Positions 1 through 7,827 of a stretch of 34,322 nucleotides of DNA are shown piece after piece (the first letter of the stretch is position 1; each line of letters begins with the position of its first letter). This stretch comes from Paracoccaceae bacterium (lineage in GTDB: Bacteria; Pseudomonadota; Alphaproteobacteria; Rhodobacterales; Rhodobacteraceae), in assembly GCA_902525995.1 (NCBI GenBank), contig CABZJG010000003.1, forward strand, positions 1-34,322, in the 5' to 3' direction. The notes under the pieces are model-generated. The model ran no database searches and was not told where the DNA came from. It saw nothing but the letters and a program-made list of their open reading frames with translations. Position numbers and translations under genes: made by a program.

Positions 1-178
1 GGTAAAAATACAAAATTGATAGATTACAAAAGGAATGGAACCACTAGTTTAACTGATGTGGTTTGGCCCCATATCCGAAACTGATTTGGGCCGCACTAGA
101 GTTGAATTTAAGCTGATTCTTGAACCATCGCGAAACTGCCGTGATACTGACGCGATACCGATGGTGGATTTTGCGGTT
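1..178. other. No gene supported; downstream flank of regA
   Basis: I find no convincing gene here. The stretch lies beyond the 3' end of regA, and no open frame in it has a recognisable product or ribosome binding site. It contains an imperfect inverted repeat (ATCGCG near 128-133 with CGCGAT near 152-157) but no T-run that would make a good terminator for regA. The composition resembles decayed coding or mobile-element sequence, but I could not match it to a family. Confidence 0.3.
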
Positions 179-733
179 TTAGCGCGGGCTGCGTTTGGCC
201 AAGATGCGCTGCAATGTGCGGCGGTGCATGTTGAGCCGACGGGCGGTTTCGGACACATTGCGATCGCACAGCTCATAGACGCGCTGGATATGTTCCCACC
301 GCACACGATCGGCGCTCATCGGGTTTTCTGGCGGCGGCGGCAGGTCATCGCCACTGGCCAAAAGCGCATTGGTAATATCGGTCGCATCGGCCGGTTTGCT
401 AAGGTAATCGGTCGCGCCGATTTTCACCGCAGCAACGGCTGTAGCGATAGCGCCATAACCCGTTAAAACAACAACGCGACAGTCCGGGCGCTTGGTGCGC
501 AGCACTTCAACCACGTCCAAGCCATTGCCATCTTCCAAGCGCAAATCAATCACCGCATAGGCGGGTGGCCGCGCTGTTGAAATCGCCCGGCCAGCCGCAA
601 CAGAGCCGGCTGTTTCAACAGAAAATCCGCGTTTTTCCATGGCTTTGGCCAGACGGCGCAGAAACGGCTCGTCATCATCTACCAACAACAGCGAAGGATC
701 AGGACCTAAATCTTGTAGATTTTTCTCTGACAC
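179..733 (-). CDS. regA: Redox response regulator RegA/PrrA/ActR
   Basis: Global response regulator that controls photosynthesis, respiration, carbon and nitrogen fixation genes in alphaproteobacteria according to redox state. The 184-residue protein has an N-terminal receiver domain (about residues 14-125) with the acidic cluster DDDE at 19-22, the phospho-acceptor Asp63 (VIDLRLEDGNG) and Lys113 of the KPA motif. A proline-rich linker (PPPPENP) follows, then a Fis-type helix-turn-helix at the C-terminus (ETARRLNMHRRTLQRIL). Length and architecture match the family exactly. The start is a GTG preceded by AAGGGGG at a good distance. It lies about 80 bp downstream of senC on the same strand, and the partner kinase regB is divergent, the classical arrangement in Rhodobacter relatives. 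Confidence 0.95.
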   Translation of the reverse strand: MSEKNLQDLGPDPSLLLVDDDEPFLRRLAKAMEKRGFSVETAGSVAAGRAISTARPPAYAVIDLRLEDGNGLDVVEVLRTKRPDCRVVVLTGYGAIATAVAAVKIGATDYLSKPADATDITNALLASGDDLPPPPENPMSADRVRWEHIQRVYELCDRNVSETARRLNMHRRTLQRILAKRSPR

Positions 734-814
734 CGGAAAACCCCCTTATTGGCCTGTGCTGATAGGCTATTTAGTGCTGTTTACCAACGGGGTCAAACCG
801 AACTGGGCAACACT

Positions 815-1450
815 TCATGATTTATCAATAAAGCACGCCGCTTTCGCCGCAAGCGCCTCGGGGCCAACATCGCGGCGAAAAAATTCGACAACCCCATGCT
901 CGGGCAGCACCAGATAGGTCATGGTTGAATGATCCACAAGATAGTATTCATCATCGTCATCGTGGGCTTTGTAGTAGGTGCGATACGCCCGGCTGGCGGC
1001 TTTGACCTGCTCGGGCGATCCTGTCAGTCCGATGATACGCGGATGGATCGCTTCGGCATAGTCGCCAACCACCTCAGGCGTATCCCGCTTGGGGTCTATT
1101 GAAATAAACACAGGGGTGGCGGTTTTTCCATTTTCTTCAAGCACATCAACAGCTTCTGCATTCCGGATCGTATCCATCGGGCAGACATCAGGGCAAAAGG
1201 TATAGCCAAAATACACCAAAGAAGGCGCGGTAATGACATCTGCATCAGTGACGGTTTTTCCCGCGCTATCAAGCAGGTTAAACGGGCCGCCGATCTGGCC
1301 AACACCGCCGGCAACTGCACTGCTGCGACAACTGGCGAATTGGTCGCCCGAACGGTCTGCGAAGGGCCATATCCCAAGACTGGCAATCCACGTGACCAGC
1401 AATAGACAAACCACAGCAGAAGCGGCAAGTATGCTTAAAAAACGGAGCAT
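815..1450 (-). CDS. senC: SCO1/SenC/PrrC family copper chaperone
   Basis: Membrane-anchored periplasmic thioredoxin-fold protein of the SCO1/SenC family, which delivers copper to the CuA or CuB centre of cytochrome c oxidases and is linked to RegB signalling. The 211-residue protein begins with one hydrophobic anchor (about residues 5-28). The copper/redox motif CPDVC gives Cys86 and Cys90, and the third ligand is His174 in the VDHS motif. A D-rich loop (HDDDDEYY) precedes this histidine. AGGATG precedes the ATG. The gene is probably co-transcribed with regA, with regB divergent across a 93-bp gap. The orthology is secure; whether the main role is CuA assembly or redox signalling is not visible from sequence. 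Confidence 0.93.
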   Translation of the reverse strand: MLRFLSILAASAVVCLLLVTWIASLGIWPFADRSGDQFASCRSSAVAGGVGQIGGPFNLLDSAGKTVTDADVITAPSLVYFGYTFCPDVCPMDTIRNAEAVDVLEENGKTATPVFISIDPKRDTPEVVGDYAEAIHPRIIGLTGSPEQVKAASRAYRTYYKAHDDDDEYYLVDHSTMTYLVLPEHGVVEFFRRDVGPEALAAKAACFIDKS

Positions 1451-1543
1451 GAATCACATCCTAATGGGCTTTCCTATCGCGTTGATTAGTAGCATGATGC
1501 AGCCTAAGGACAAGTCACAATTGGTTGAAAAGGTGCCATTGCG

Positions 1544-2929
1544 ATGACAGATACGACTCTAAACCTGTTGTTCCAGCAAAAGCGTGGAAGCTGGATTCGG
1601 CTGCGGACATTGATTTTGCTGCGCTGGATTGCGATTGCCGGACAGGTGATTGCGATTTTCACCGCGATCCAGCTTTATAATTTACAACTTGAGCTGGGGC
1701 TTTGCCTTTTGGCGATAGGTGTTTCCGTTGGCGGTAACCTACTGGCTATGTACAGTTTTCCGGAAACCAAACGGTTGTCGGAATTTGAAAACATGATGAT
1801 GATCCTGTTTGATCTTTTGCAACTTAGCTTTTTGCTTTTTTTGACCGGGGGATTGCATAATCCCTTTAGTATTTTGCTGCTGGCGCCAGTGGCGGTGGCG
1901 GCAAATGTGCTTAAACTAAGGTCTCTGCTGATTCTGGGGGGCACGGCCATTGCCTTGGTGACAATCATGGCCAGCTATCACCTTCCACTGCATACCGATC
2001 AGGGGTTTATTTTACGTATTCCTGATATTTTTGTATTTGGAAACTGGGCTGCAATCGTCATCGCATTGGTGTTTTTAAGCGTCTACTCACGCCGCGTGAA
2101 CAGTGAAATGAACGCTATGGGCGAAGCTGTTGTGGCCACCCAAATGGCACTGGCGCGCGAGCAAAAGCTGACCGACTTGGGCGGCGTGGTGGCTGCTGCT
2201 GCCCATGAATTGGGCACGCCGTTGGCTACCATTAAACTGGCAAGCTCAGAGCTGATGGAAGAATTGTCTGACCGGCCAGAGCTTTGTGAAGATGCTGAAT
2301 TGATCCGCGAACAGGCGGATCGCTGCCGCGATATTTTGCAATCTATGGGCAGAGCCGGCAAAGATGATCTGCATTTGCACAGCGCTCCGTTCAGCGAGGT
2401 TATTCGCGAGGCCGCCGAACCCCATCAAGATCGCGGTATCAACATTGAAATGGGCTCGCGGTCCAGTGATATGTCAAACCTTGCACAGCCCTTGGTCGAG
2501 CGGCGACCTGAAATCATTCATGGGCTTCGAAATATGGTGCAAAATGCCGTGGATTTTGCCCAATCACAGGTCTGGGTCGAAACCATTTGGAGCACAGAAC
2601 AGGTGAAGGTTCGGATTATGGATGATGGACCGGGCTATCCTTTGCATGTCATTGGGCGCATAGGCGATCCATTTATGCGAGATAAAAGATCGGAAAATGA
2701 TGATCCGAAACGTCCAGCCTATGAAGGCATGGGTTTGGGGCTTTTCATTGCCAAAACCCTGCTGGAAAGAACCGGCGCAGAGCTTTCTTTTTCGAACGGC
2801 TCACGTCTTGAAATTTTGGATGACAGTAAGGGCATGCCGACCGGCGCTAGTGTTGAAATATCTTGGCAACGAAGCGATATTGAGCAAGTCAACGGTGCGT
2901 TGGGTGAAAATAAGCAGATCAAAGCATAA
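1544..2929 (+). CDS. regB: Redox sensor histidine kinase RegB/PrrB/ActS
   Basis: Membrane sensor kinase that phosphorylates RegA when the quinone pool and cbb3 oxidase signal low oxygen. The 461-residue protein has about six hydrophobic segments in residues 22-182. The conserved quinone-binding heptapeptide GGLHNPF is at 102-108, the H-box is AAAHELGTPLATI with phospho-accepting His221, and the redox-active cysteine that RegB proteins carry after the H-box is present as Cys261 (ADRCRDIL). The ATPase domain shows the N-box (RNMVQNAVDFA), DDGPGYP and GMGLGLFIAK. Every regulatory residue known for the family is intact. It is divergent from senC-regA. The gap to tsaE is 92 bp, with no terminator seen. 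Confidence 0.96.
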   Translation: MTDTTLNLLFQQKRGSWIRLRTLILLRWIAIAGQVIAIFTAIQLYNLQLELGLCLLAIGVSVGGNLLAMYSFPETKRLSEFENMMMILFDLLQLSFLLFLTGGLHNPFSILLLAPVAVAANVLKLRSLLILGGTAIALVTIMASYHLPLHTDQGFILRIPDIFVFGNWAAIVIALVFLSVYSRRVNSEMNAMGEAVVATQMALAREQKLTDLGGVVAAAAHELGTPLATIKLASSELMEELSDRPELCEDAELIREQADRCRDILQSMGRAGKDDLHLHSAPFSEVIREAAEPHQDRGINIEMGSRSSDMSNLAQPLVERRPEIIHGLRNMVQNAVDFAQSQVWVETIWSTEQVKVRIMDDGPGYPLHVIGRIGDPFMRDKRSENDDPKRPAYEGMGLGLFIAKTLLERTGAELSFSNGSRLEILDDSKGMPTGASVEISWQRSDIEQVNGALGENKQIKA

Positions 2930-3021
2930 GGAACGTCGGTCATGGGCAAATCTTCCCAATATGTAAGATGGCTATATGCCATTTCTATTCGGCCTGTCCT
3001 AGCAAGTGGCATTGACGGCCA

Positions 3022-3492
3022 ATGACCCATAAACCTCTGAAAATTGAGCTAAAATCAGAACAGAATACCGCCAATTTGGCGCATCAGTTAAGCCATCATC
3101 TGGTGCCCGGTGATGTTGTGTTGCTCAGTGGGGAAATCGGAGCCGGAAAGAGTTATTTTGCGCGCTCGCTGATCCAATTTTCTCAGGATATTGCCGAAGA
3201 TGTGCCCTCGCCGACATTTACATTGGTACAAACTTATAGCACCCGAATTGGCGAAATATGGCATGCTGATCTGTACCGGCTTGGCGCCACCGATGAAATT
3301 ATAGAACTGGGTTTAGCGGAGGCTTTTCAAGAGGCTATTTGTCTGGTGGAATGGCCCGAAATTCTTGGAAGTCTTACCCCAAAAGACGCATTGACCCTCA
3401 CGTTCAAAACCACGCCAACCCCCGGCCACCGCCAGCTTGAAATGAGTTGGACGGGTGGATCCTGGGCAGATCGGCTCTTAGGCTTTGGCTAG
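3022..3492 (+). CDS. tsaE: tRNA threonylcarbamoyladenosine ATPase TsaE
   Basis: P-loop ATPase of the TsaBDE complex, which makes the universal t6A37 modification of ANN-decoding tRNAs in the cytoplasm. The 156-residue protein has Walker A GEIGAGKS at about residues 37-44, the switch-like segment EDVPSPTFTLV, the HADLYRL motif and LVEWPE, all typical of the YjeE/TsaE family at its normal length. It follows regB on the same strand, as I recall for many Rhodobacteraceae. In those genomes I also recall tsaE being followed by a phosphotransferase, a nucleotidyltransferase and addB-addA. Here the next gene converges from the minus strand only 15 bp away, and addB is 24 kb further on. Confidence 0.93.
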   Translation: MTHKPLKIELKSEQNTANLAHQLSHHLVPGDVVLLSGEIGAGKSYFARSLIQFSQDIAEDVPSPTFTLVQTYSTRIGEIWHADLYRLGATDEIIELGLAEAFQEAICLVEWPEILGSLTPKDALTLTFKTTPTPGHRQLEMSWTGGSWADRLLGFG

Positions 3493-3507
3493 GCTTGGGG
3501 TGGCAGG

Positions 3508-4830
3508 TCACTCCAAAGCCACGGTCAGCGCTTTTCCTAACTTTTCTGTGATTTCGCCAATTTGATCTTCACTGACAATAAATGGCGGCGCAAGCAATAT
3601 GTGGTCACCCTGTTTTCCATCCCGCGTTCCAGAATTTGGATAACAGATCAATCCCGCGTTAAACGCTGCTGATTTGATTTTTTTTGCGGTCTCAAGGCTA
3701 GGATCAAGCGGGGATTTCGTGGCACGGTCCGCCACCAATTCTATGCCCCAGAAAAGTCCACGCCCGCGAATATCACCAATGTTTTCGTGTTGCGCAAACT
3801 GCGCGCGCAAAGCGGTTTCCAAATCCGCGCCACGGCGTTGAACCTGATCAAAAAGGTTGCGGTTGATCAGTGCCTTTACCACAGCAAGCGCAGCAGCAGA
3901 GGCAACGGGATGTCCAATATAGGTGTGACCATGCTGAAAAAACCCCGAGCCCTTGGCGATGGTTTGATAGATCTCATCTGAGCATAGCATCGCGCCTATG
4001 GGCTGATAGCCCGCCCCAAGACCTTTGGCGATGCAAAGAATATCAGGGGCAACCTGATCAGCGTCACAGGCAAACATATGGCCCGTGCGCCCCATCCCGC
4101 ACATCACTTCATCAAAGATCAGCAAAACACCGTAGCTATCACAAATCTCTCGAATGCGTTTAAAATAGCCGTTGACGGCCGGAACAGCCCCCAAAGTTGC
4201 CCCGACCACCGGTTCAGCGATGAAGGCCATGACGGTGTCTGGCCCGAGCCGAAGCAGCTCATCTTCCAGCTCTTGCGCCACCCGTTGACCATAGTCATAG
4301 GCGGTTTCTTGGGGCAGACGACCAACATATTCATAACAGGGGGAAATATGGCTCACGTCGATTAAAAGCGGGGCAAACTGGGTGCGCCGGAACACATTTC
4401 CACCAGCGGCCAATGATCCCAATGTATTACCATGATAACTTTGGCGTCGGGCAATAACGTGTTTTCTTTGCGGCTCTTGGCGTTCCACATGATATTGGCG
4501 CGCCAATTTAAGAGCAGCCTCCGTTGCCTCTGATCCTCCCGAGACAAGATAGACACGCTTAAGATCGCCCGGTGCGCGGCTGATCAAAAGATCGGCCAGC
4601 TCTTCGGCCGGCTCTGAAGTGAAAAATCCTGTATGGGCAAAGGCAAGTTGCTCGGCCTGATGTTGAATGGCTGCAATGATATCTGGATCACCATGACCAA
4701 GGCAGGACACAGCAGCGCCGCCCGATCCATCAAAATACTGCTTTCCGGAGCTATCAACTAGGTAACATCCTTGACCACCAACCGCGGTGGGAACCTTGGA
4801 TTTAGAATGCCGTGGGAATATGTGGCTCAT
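3508..4830 (-). CDS. Class III (omega-type) PLP-dependent aminotransferase
   Basis: Fold-type I aminotransferase of class III, the family that includes omega-amino acid:pyruvate and beta-amino acid transaminases. With the start chosen here (440 residues), the cofactor phosphate-binding motif GGSEATEAAL begins at about 98, SYHG is at 131-134, the PLP-ring Asp is D240 in LIFDEVMCGMGRTG, and the Schiff-base lysine is K269 in CIAKGLGAGYQP. A longer ORF begins at 4857, but the ATG at 4830 follows AAGGGG and overlaps the upstream gene's stop in an ATGA, so translational coupling favours it. Co-expression with the BKACE gene suggests the product is a keto acid that is then cleaved. The amino donor cannot be read from sequence. 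Confidence 0.88.
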   Translation of the reverse strand: MSHIFPRHSKSKVPTAVGGQGCYLVDSSGKQYFDGSGGAAVSCLGHGDPDIIAAIQHQAEQLAFAHTGFFTSEPAEELADLLISRAPGDLKRVYLVSGGSEATEAALKLARQYHVERQEPQRKHVIARRQSYHGNTLGSLAAGGNVFRRTQFAPLLIDVSHISPCYEYVGRLPQETAYDYGQRVAQELEDELLRLGPDTVMAFIAEPVVGATLGAVPAVNGYFKRIREICDSYGVLLIFDEVMCGMGRTGHMFACDADQVAPDILCIAKGLGAGYQPIGAMLCSDEIYQTIAKGSGFFQHGHTYIGHPVASAAALAVVKALINRNLFDQVQRRGADLETALRAQFAQHENIGDIRGRGLFWGIELVADRATKSPLDPSLETAKKIKSAAFNAGLICYPNSGTRDGKQGDHILLAPPFIVSEDQIGEITEKLGKALTVALE

Positions 4831-5630
4831 TGGAAAACCCCTTCTTGCGCCCGACAAGAGCGTGGGTAATACCCCGATAGTTTTGCAGCAGATACCAAGT
4901 TACCGACAGCGCAGGCGTTATCTGAAACAACGCGCCCGTCAGGCGCTTGGACATTATTCTCAAACCCTATTCTCGCATGACCGCCTAAAAAGATAGCCGC
5001 CAGTGCACAGCTTTGTTCAGCAGGTCCAAAGGCACAAACCGTCCACCGATAATTTGAACCGAGAGCACCGGTTAAAAAAGGAATAAGGTCTTCTGGGCGG
5101 GCCCGCACCTGAGGGCTGTATTGGCCCAAAACAAAAATCACATCTAGTGAGGTGTCCTTGATAATGCCCTCTTCAATCCAGTTTTTCAGCGTATGAAGGT
5201 CCTGCGTTGAATAGAGTATATGCTGAAGTTTCATACCTGTTTCGGCAGCCAACGCATAGGCTTTGCGTCCAAGCTTCGGATCGCGCGCCATCTCACGAAT
5301 TGATAGGCTGGCCGCTTTGGGGCGCAGCTGGTCCAAACATGCAAGTTGATCTGCAACATCATAAATGTTCATGGACTCGGTTGAAATTTGCACCTCAAGT
5401 CCGGGTGCGGCGGCCTGAACAGCATCAATGGCGTCTTGGTACCGGTCTAGGCCAAGGGAATGCCGCCCCGGTGCGTCGCGGACATGTAAATGAATACCAG
5501 TCGCGCCTTTGTTTTGTGCTTGGCGCGCTGTATCGGCCAATTCCTTTGCGCTCATGGGAAGGTTGGCATGATCTTGCTTTGTCATACGAGCACCGTTAGG
5601 GGCCACCATCAAGTCATATGTCTTTTGCAT
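4827..5630 (-). CDS. Beta-keto acid cleavage enzyme (BKACE, DUF849)
   Basis: Zinc-dependent TIM-barrel enzyme of the 3-keto-5-aminohexanoate cleavage (Kce)/BKACE family. Members condense a beta-keto acid with acetyl-CoA and split it into acetoacetate and a new acyl-CoA. In the 267-residue form chosen here the metal ligands are visible as His47 and His49 in GIHLHVRD and Glu224 in GGHARIGFENN. The STES segment at about 83-86 is also characteristic. An ORF start exists at 5663, but the ATG at 5630 has AAAGGGA upstream at a normal distance and fits the family N-terminus. It is first in a two-gene minus-strand operon, coupled by ATGA to the aminotransferase. At 267 residues it is on the short side for the family. 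Its substrate is unknown. Confidence 0.87.
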   Translation of the reverse strand: MQKTYDLMVAPNGARMTKQDHANLPMSAKELADTARQAQNKGATGIHLHVRDAPGRHSLGLDRYQDAIDAVQAAAPGLEVQISTESMNIYDVADQLACLDQLRPKAASLSIREMARDPKLGRKAYALAAETGMKLQHILYSTQDLHTLKNWIEEGIIKDTSLDVIFVLGQYSPQVRARPEDLIPFLTGALGSNYRWTVCAFGPAEQSCALAAIFLGGHARIGFENNVQAPDGRVVSDNACAVGNLVSAAKLSGYYPRSCRAQEGVFQ

Positions 5631-5694
5631 CCACTCATCCCTTTCAACAAGACCCTGATCCAAATTATGTGCAAAGCCATATTTATGATTCTAT

Positions 5695-5723
5695 TTGACA
5701 TCTGAATTACAAAAACATTCAAT
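5695..5723 (+). promoter_or_regulatory. Candidate promoter of the rpiR-type gene
   Basis: A perfect TTGACA at 5695-5700 is followed after 17 bp by TTCAAT at 5718-5723, a weak -10 element. The expected transcription start falls near 5730, directly at the palindrome 5733-5750. This is read by eye from consensus similarity only. Confidence 0.45.
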
Positions 5724-5732
5724 AGCATCAGG

Positions 5733-5750
5733 AAATAACATATGTTATTT
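5733..5750. promoter_or_regulatory. Perfect 18-bp palindrome, probable RpiR operator
   Basis: AAATAACATATGTTATTT is a perfect palindrome with no spacer. It lies in the 150-bp gap between the divergent BKACE gene (start 5630) and the RpiR/MurR regulator (start 5781). It sits just downstream of the candidate -10 of the regulator, where bound protein would block transcription. RpiR proteins bind palindromes as dimers, so it is the obvious candidate for the operator of the divergent cassette. Confidence 0.6.
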
Positions 5751-5780
5751 TTCGATCAGCAAAAAAAGGAATGATTCGCG

Positions 5781-6677
5781 ATGGACCCAACATTAAAATC
5801 CAAAACAATTTCAAAGCTTAAAGATGAAATTGAGCACCTATCCCCACAGCTGAGAACAGCTGCAAAATACGTTATTGATAACCCTGCAGACTTTGGTTTG
5901 GACCCTATTCGTGAAACCTCGCGTAAGTCAGGAGTAAGTACATATACATTGGTTAGAACCGCCCACCGTTTGGGGTTTTCAAGTTACGAAGAGTTCCGAG
6001 AACCGTTTCGACATGCGCTTGTATCGACCTCAGAATTTATTCAAGAACCGGCCTGGGTTGATGAGCTGCGAGAAAGCGGAGATATTGGCCGGGTTCAAGC
6101 CGAGGCAACGCGCAATGCAATGTCAATAGTTCAAAGGTCACTTGAGCGCCAATCAACCGATGAGCTTAAAGAAGTGGTTGATACCCTACTTGCAGCCCGC
6201 AATGTCTATTTGACCGCTGTGCGTTCAAGTTATGCCATGGCATATTACTTTCACTATGTAGGCCGTATGGCATTGACATCATTGCAGTTAATTCCCCGAA
6301 ATATGAACAGCGCCATTGATGAGCTTAACTATGCCGGACCCGGAGATGTTCTGATTGCAATCACCATCACGCCCTACTCTCGCGAAACTATTCAAGCCTG
6401 TGAATTTGCCAGAAAAAAAGGCGTCAAGCTGATCCTCATAACCAATTCAGACATTGTATCGCCAGAATTAAAACCGGAATATGTTCTGGTCACATCGGTT
6501 ATCAGCACGCATCACTTCGGCTGCTTCACTGGCATGCTTGCTACACTTGAATTATTGCTGGCGCTATTGGTTAGCCGTGGTGGCGATGCGGCGCGCGAGC
6601 GAATCAAATCCTATGAAGATTTGCGAGCGGAAAACAATGCGTATTGGGTGCGAAAAAAAACATTAGTTTTTAGGTGA
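5781..6677 (+). CDS. MurR/RpiR family transcriptional regulator
   Basis: DNA-binding regulator with an N-terminal RpiR helix-turn-helix (about residues 10-85; the motif region reads IRETSRKSGVSTYTLVRTAH, followed by LGF and FREPF). A C-terminal SIS sugar-phosphate-binding fold spans about residues 120-265, with the phosphate-loop-like TITPYSRET and the strand VKLILITNS. Length (298 residues) is normal. AAAAAAGGAATG-type purine-rich sequence precedes the ATG. It is divergent from the BKACE-aminotransferase pair and lies directly upstream of the TAXI transporter in the same direction, so it probably controls both arms through the palindrome at 5733-5750. The effector is unknown; a SIS domain suggests a phosphorylated or acidic metabolite but does not prove it. 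Confidence 0.9.
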   Translation: MDPTLKSKTISKLKDEIEHLSPQLRTAAKYVIDNPADFGLDPIRETSRKSGVSTYTLVRTAHRLGFSSYEEFREPFRHALVSTSEFIQEPAWVDELRESGDIGRVQAEATRNAMSIVQRSLERQSTDELKEVVDTLLAARNVYLTAVRSSYAMAYYFHYVGRMALTSLQLIPRNMNSAIDELNYAGPGDVLIAITITPYSRETIQACEFARKKGVKLILITNSDIVSPELKPEYVLVTSVISTHHFGCFTGMLATLELLLALLVSRGGDAARERIKSYEDLRAENNAYWVRKKTLVFR

Positions 6678-6718
6678 CAAGCGGGCGTTAGTTCGCAACT
6701 CTTTTACACATTCAAAGG

Positions 6719-6737
6719 GCAGAACATGTCGTTCTGC
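6719..6737 (+). repeat. Inverted repeat in leader of TAXI binding-protein gene
   Basis: GCAGAAC (6719-6725) and GTTCTGC (6731-6737) form a perfect 7-bp stem with a 5-nt ATGTC loop, 22 bp before the TAXI start codon. There is no T-run, so it is more likely a protein-binding site or an mRNA 5' stem than a terminator. Confidence 0.45.
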
Positions 6738-6758
6738 TGATCGACTTGGGAGAACAAA

Positions 6759-7727
6759 ATGAAATATAGTAATTGGTTTAGTGGCCTGGCAGCAGCAGCA
6801 GCTTTGTCTGTTGGAAGCATCGCGAGCGCAGAACAGCAGTTTATCTCGATCGGAACGGGCGGCGTAACCGGGGTTTATTATCCAACTGGTGGCGCAATTT
6901 GCCGTTTGGTCAACCGCGACCGCAAAGAGCACGGCATTCGCTGTGCGGTCGAATCCACCGGCGGGTCAGTCTATAACATCAACACCATCAAAGCCGGCGA
7001 GCTTGAGTTCGGCGTTGCCCAGTCTGACTGGCAGCACCATGCCTATAACGGGACATCAAAATTCTCAGACAACCCGTTCCCGAACATCCGCGCGATGTTC
7101 TCGGTTCACCCAGAGCCCTTCACACTTCTGGTTCGTGCCGACAGCGGCATCACTTCTTTTGAAGGGCTGAAAGGCAACCGTGTAAATGTTGGTAACCCTG
7201 GTTCAGGCCAGCGCGCGACCATGGAAGTTGTGATGGAAGCCTTTGGCATGGGCATGGATGACTTTAGCCTTGCAACAGAATACAAAGGCTCAGAAATGGC
7301 CAAGCAGATCTGCGACAACAACATCGACGCGATGATCTACACCATTGGTCACCCAGCTGCTGCGATTAAAGAAGCAACAACCAGCTGCGATGTAAAACTG
7401 GTTTCCGTAACAGGTGCGCCGATCGACAAACTGGTTGCCGACAACCCATATTACCGCGTTGCGACCGTCCCTGGCGGCATGTATGCGGGCAACCCGGATG
7501 ACACCACCACCTTTGGTGTGGGCGCAACTTTCGTCACCTCAACTGATATTTCAGACGACGTGGCCTATATTGTTGCCAAATCAGTGATGTCAAACCTCGA
7601 TGACTTCCGCAAACTGCACCCAGCCTTTGCAAATCTGGACGCGGCGCAGATGATCTCTGATGGTTTGTCCGCACCGCTGCATCCTGGTGCTGCCAAGGCC
7701 TACAAAGAGCTTGGCTTGATGAACTAA
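6759..7727 (+). CDS. TAXI-family TRAP transporter solute-binding protein
   Basis: Periplasmic substrate-binding component of a TRAP transporter of the TAXI type. The 322-residue protein begins with a Sec signal peptide (hydrophobic region about residues 8-22, likely cleavage after SIASA). The mature start shows the family signature ISIGTGGVTGVYYPTGGAIC, then NVGNPGSGQRAT and the C-terminal helix HPGAAKAYKELG. GGGAG precedes the ATG. It is followed by a strong terminator-like hairpin and then the fused permease. Well-characterised TAXI proteins are few, with glutamate and other dicarboxylate or amino acid ligands reported. Linkage to a transaminase and a BKACE suggests an amino-acid-like ligand here, as inference only. 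Confidence 0.92.
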   Translation: MKYSNWFSGLAAAAALSVGSIASAEQQFISIGTGGVTGVYYPTGGAICRLVNRDRKEHGIRCAVESTGGSVYNINTIKAGELEFGVAQSDWQHHAYNGTSKFSDNPFPNIRAMFSVHPEPFTLLVRADSGITSFEGLKGNRVNVGNPGSGQRATMEVVMEAFGMGMDDFSLATEYKGSEMAKQICDNNIDAMIYTIGHPAAAIKEATTSCDVKLVSVTGAPIDKLVADNPYYRVATVPGGMYAGNPDDTTTFGVGATFVTSTDISDDVAYIVAKSVMSNLDDFRKLHPAFANLDAAQMISDGLSAPLHPGAAKAYKELGLMN

Positions 7728-7757
7728 GAGCGGATCACATCTGTTCTTGAAAAAATA

Positions 7758-7791
7758 CCCAGCGCTTTCACATTGCGCTGGGCTCTTTTTT
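7758..7791 (+). terminator. Rho-independent terminator / attenuator between TAXI genes
   Basis: CCCAGCGC (7758-7765) pairs with GCGCTGGG (7775-7782) around a 9-nt loop and is followed by CTCTTTTTT. It sits between the binding-protein gene and the permease gene of the same transporter. Partial termination or 3' stabilisation there would give an excess of binding protein over permease. Confidence 0.8.
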
Positions 7792-7827
7792 AATTAGGGT
7801 ATTCTTAAAAAAGTACGGGATGTAAAA

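Noticed and set aside
49..466. Overlapping frames on both strands at the regA 3' end
   Set aside because: They overlap the well-supported regA frame and encode nothing recognisable. A mobile-element remnant in 1-178 was considered but I could not identify terminal repeats or transposase motifs.
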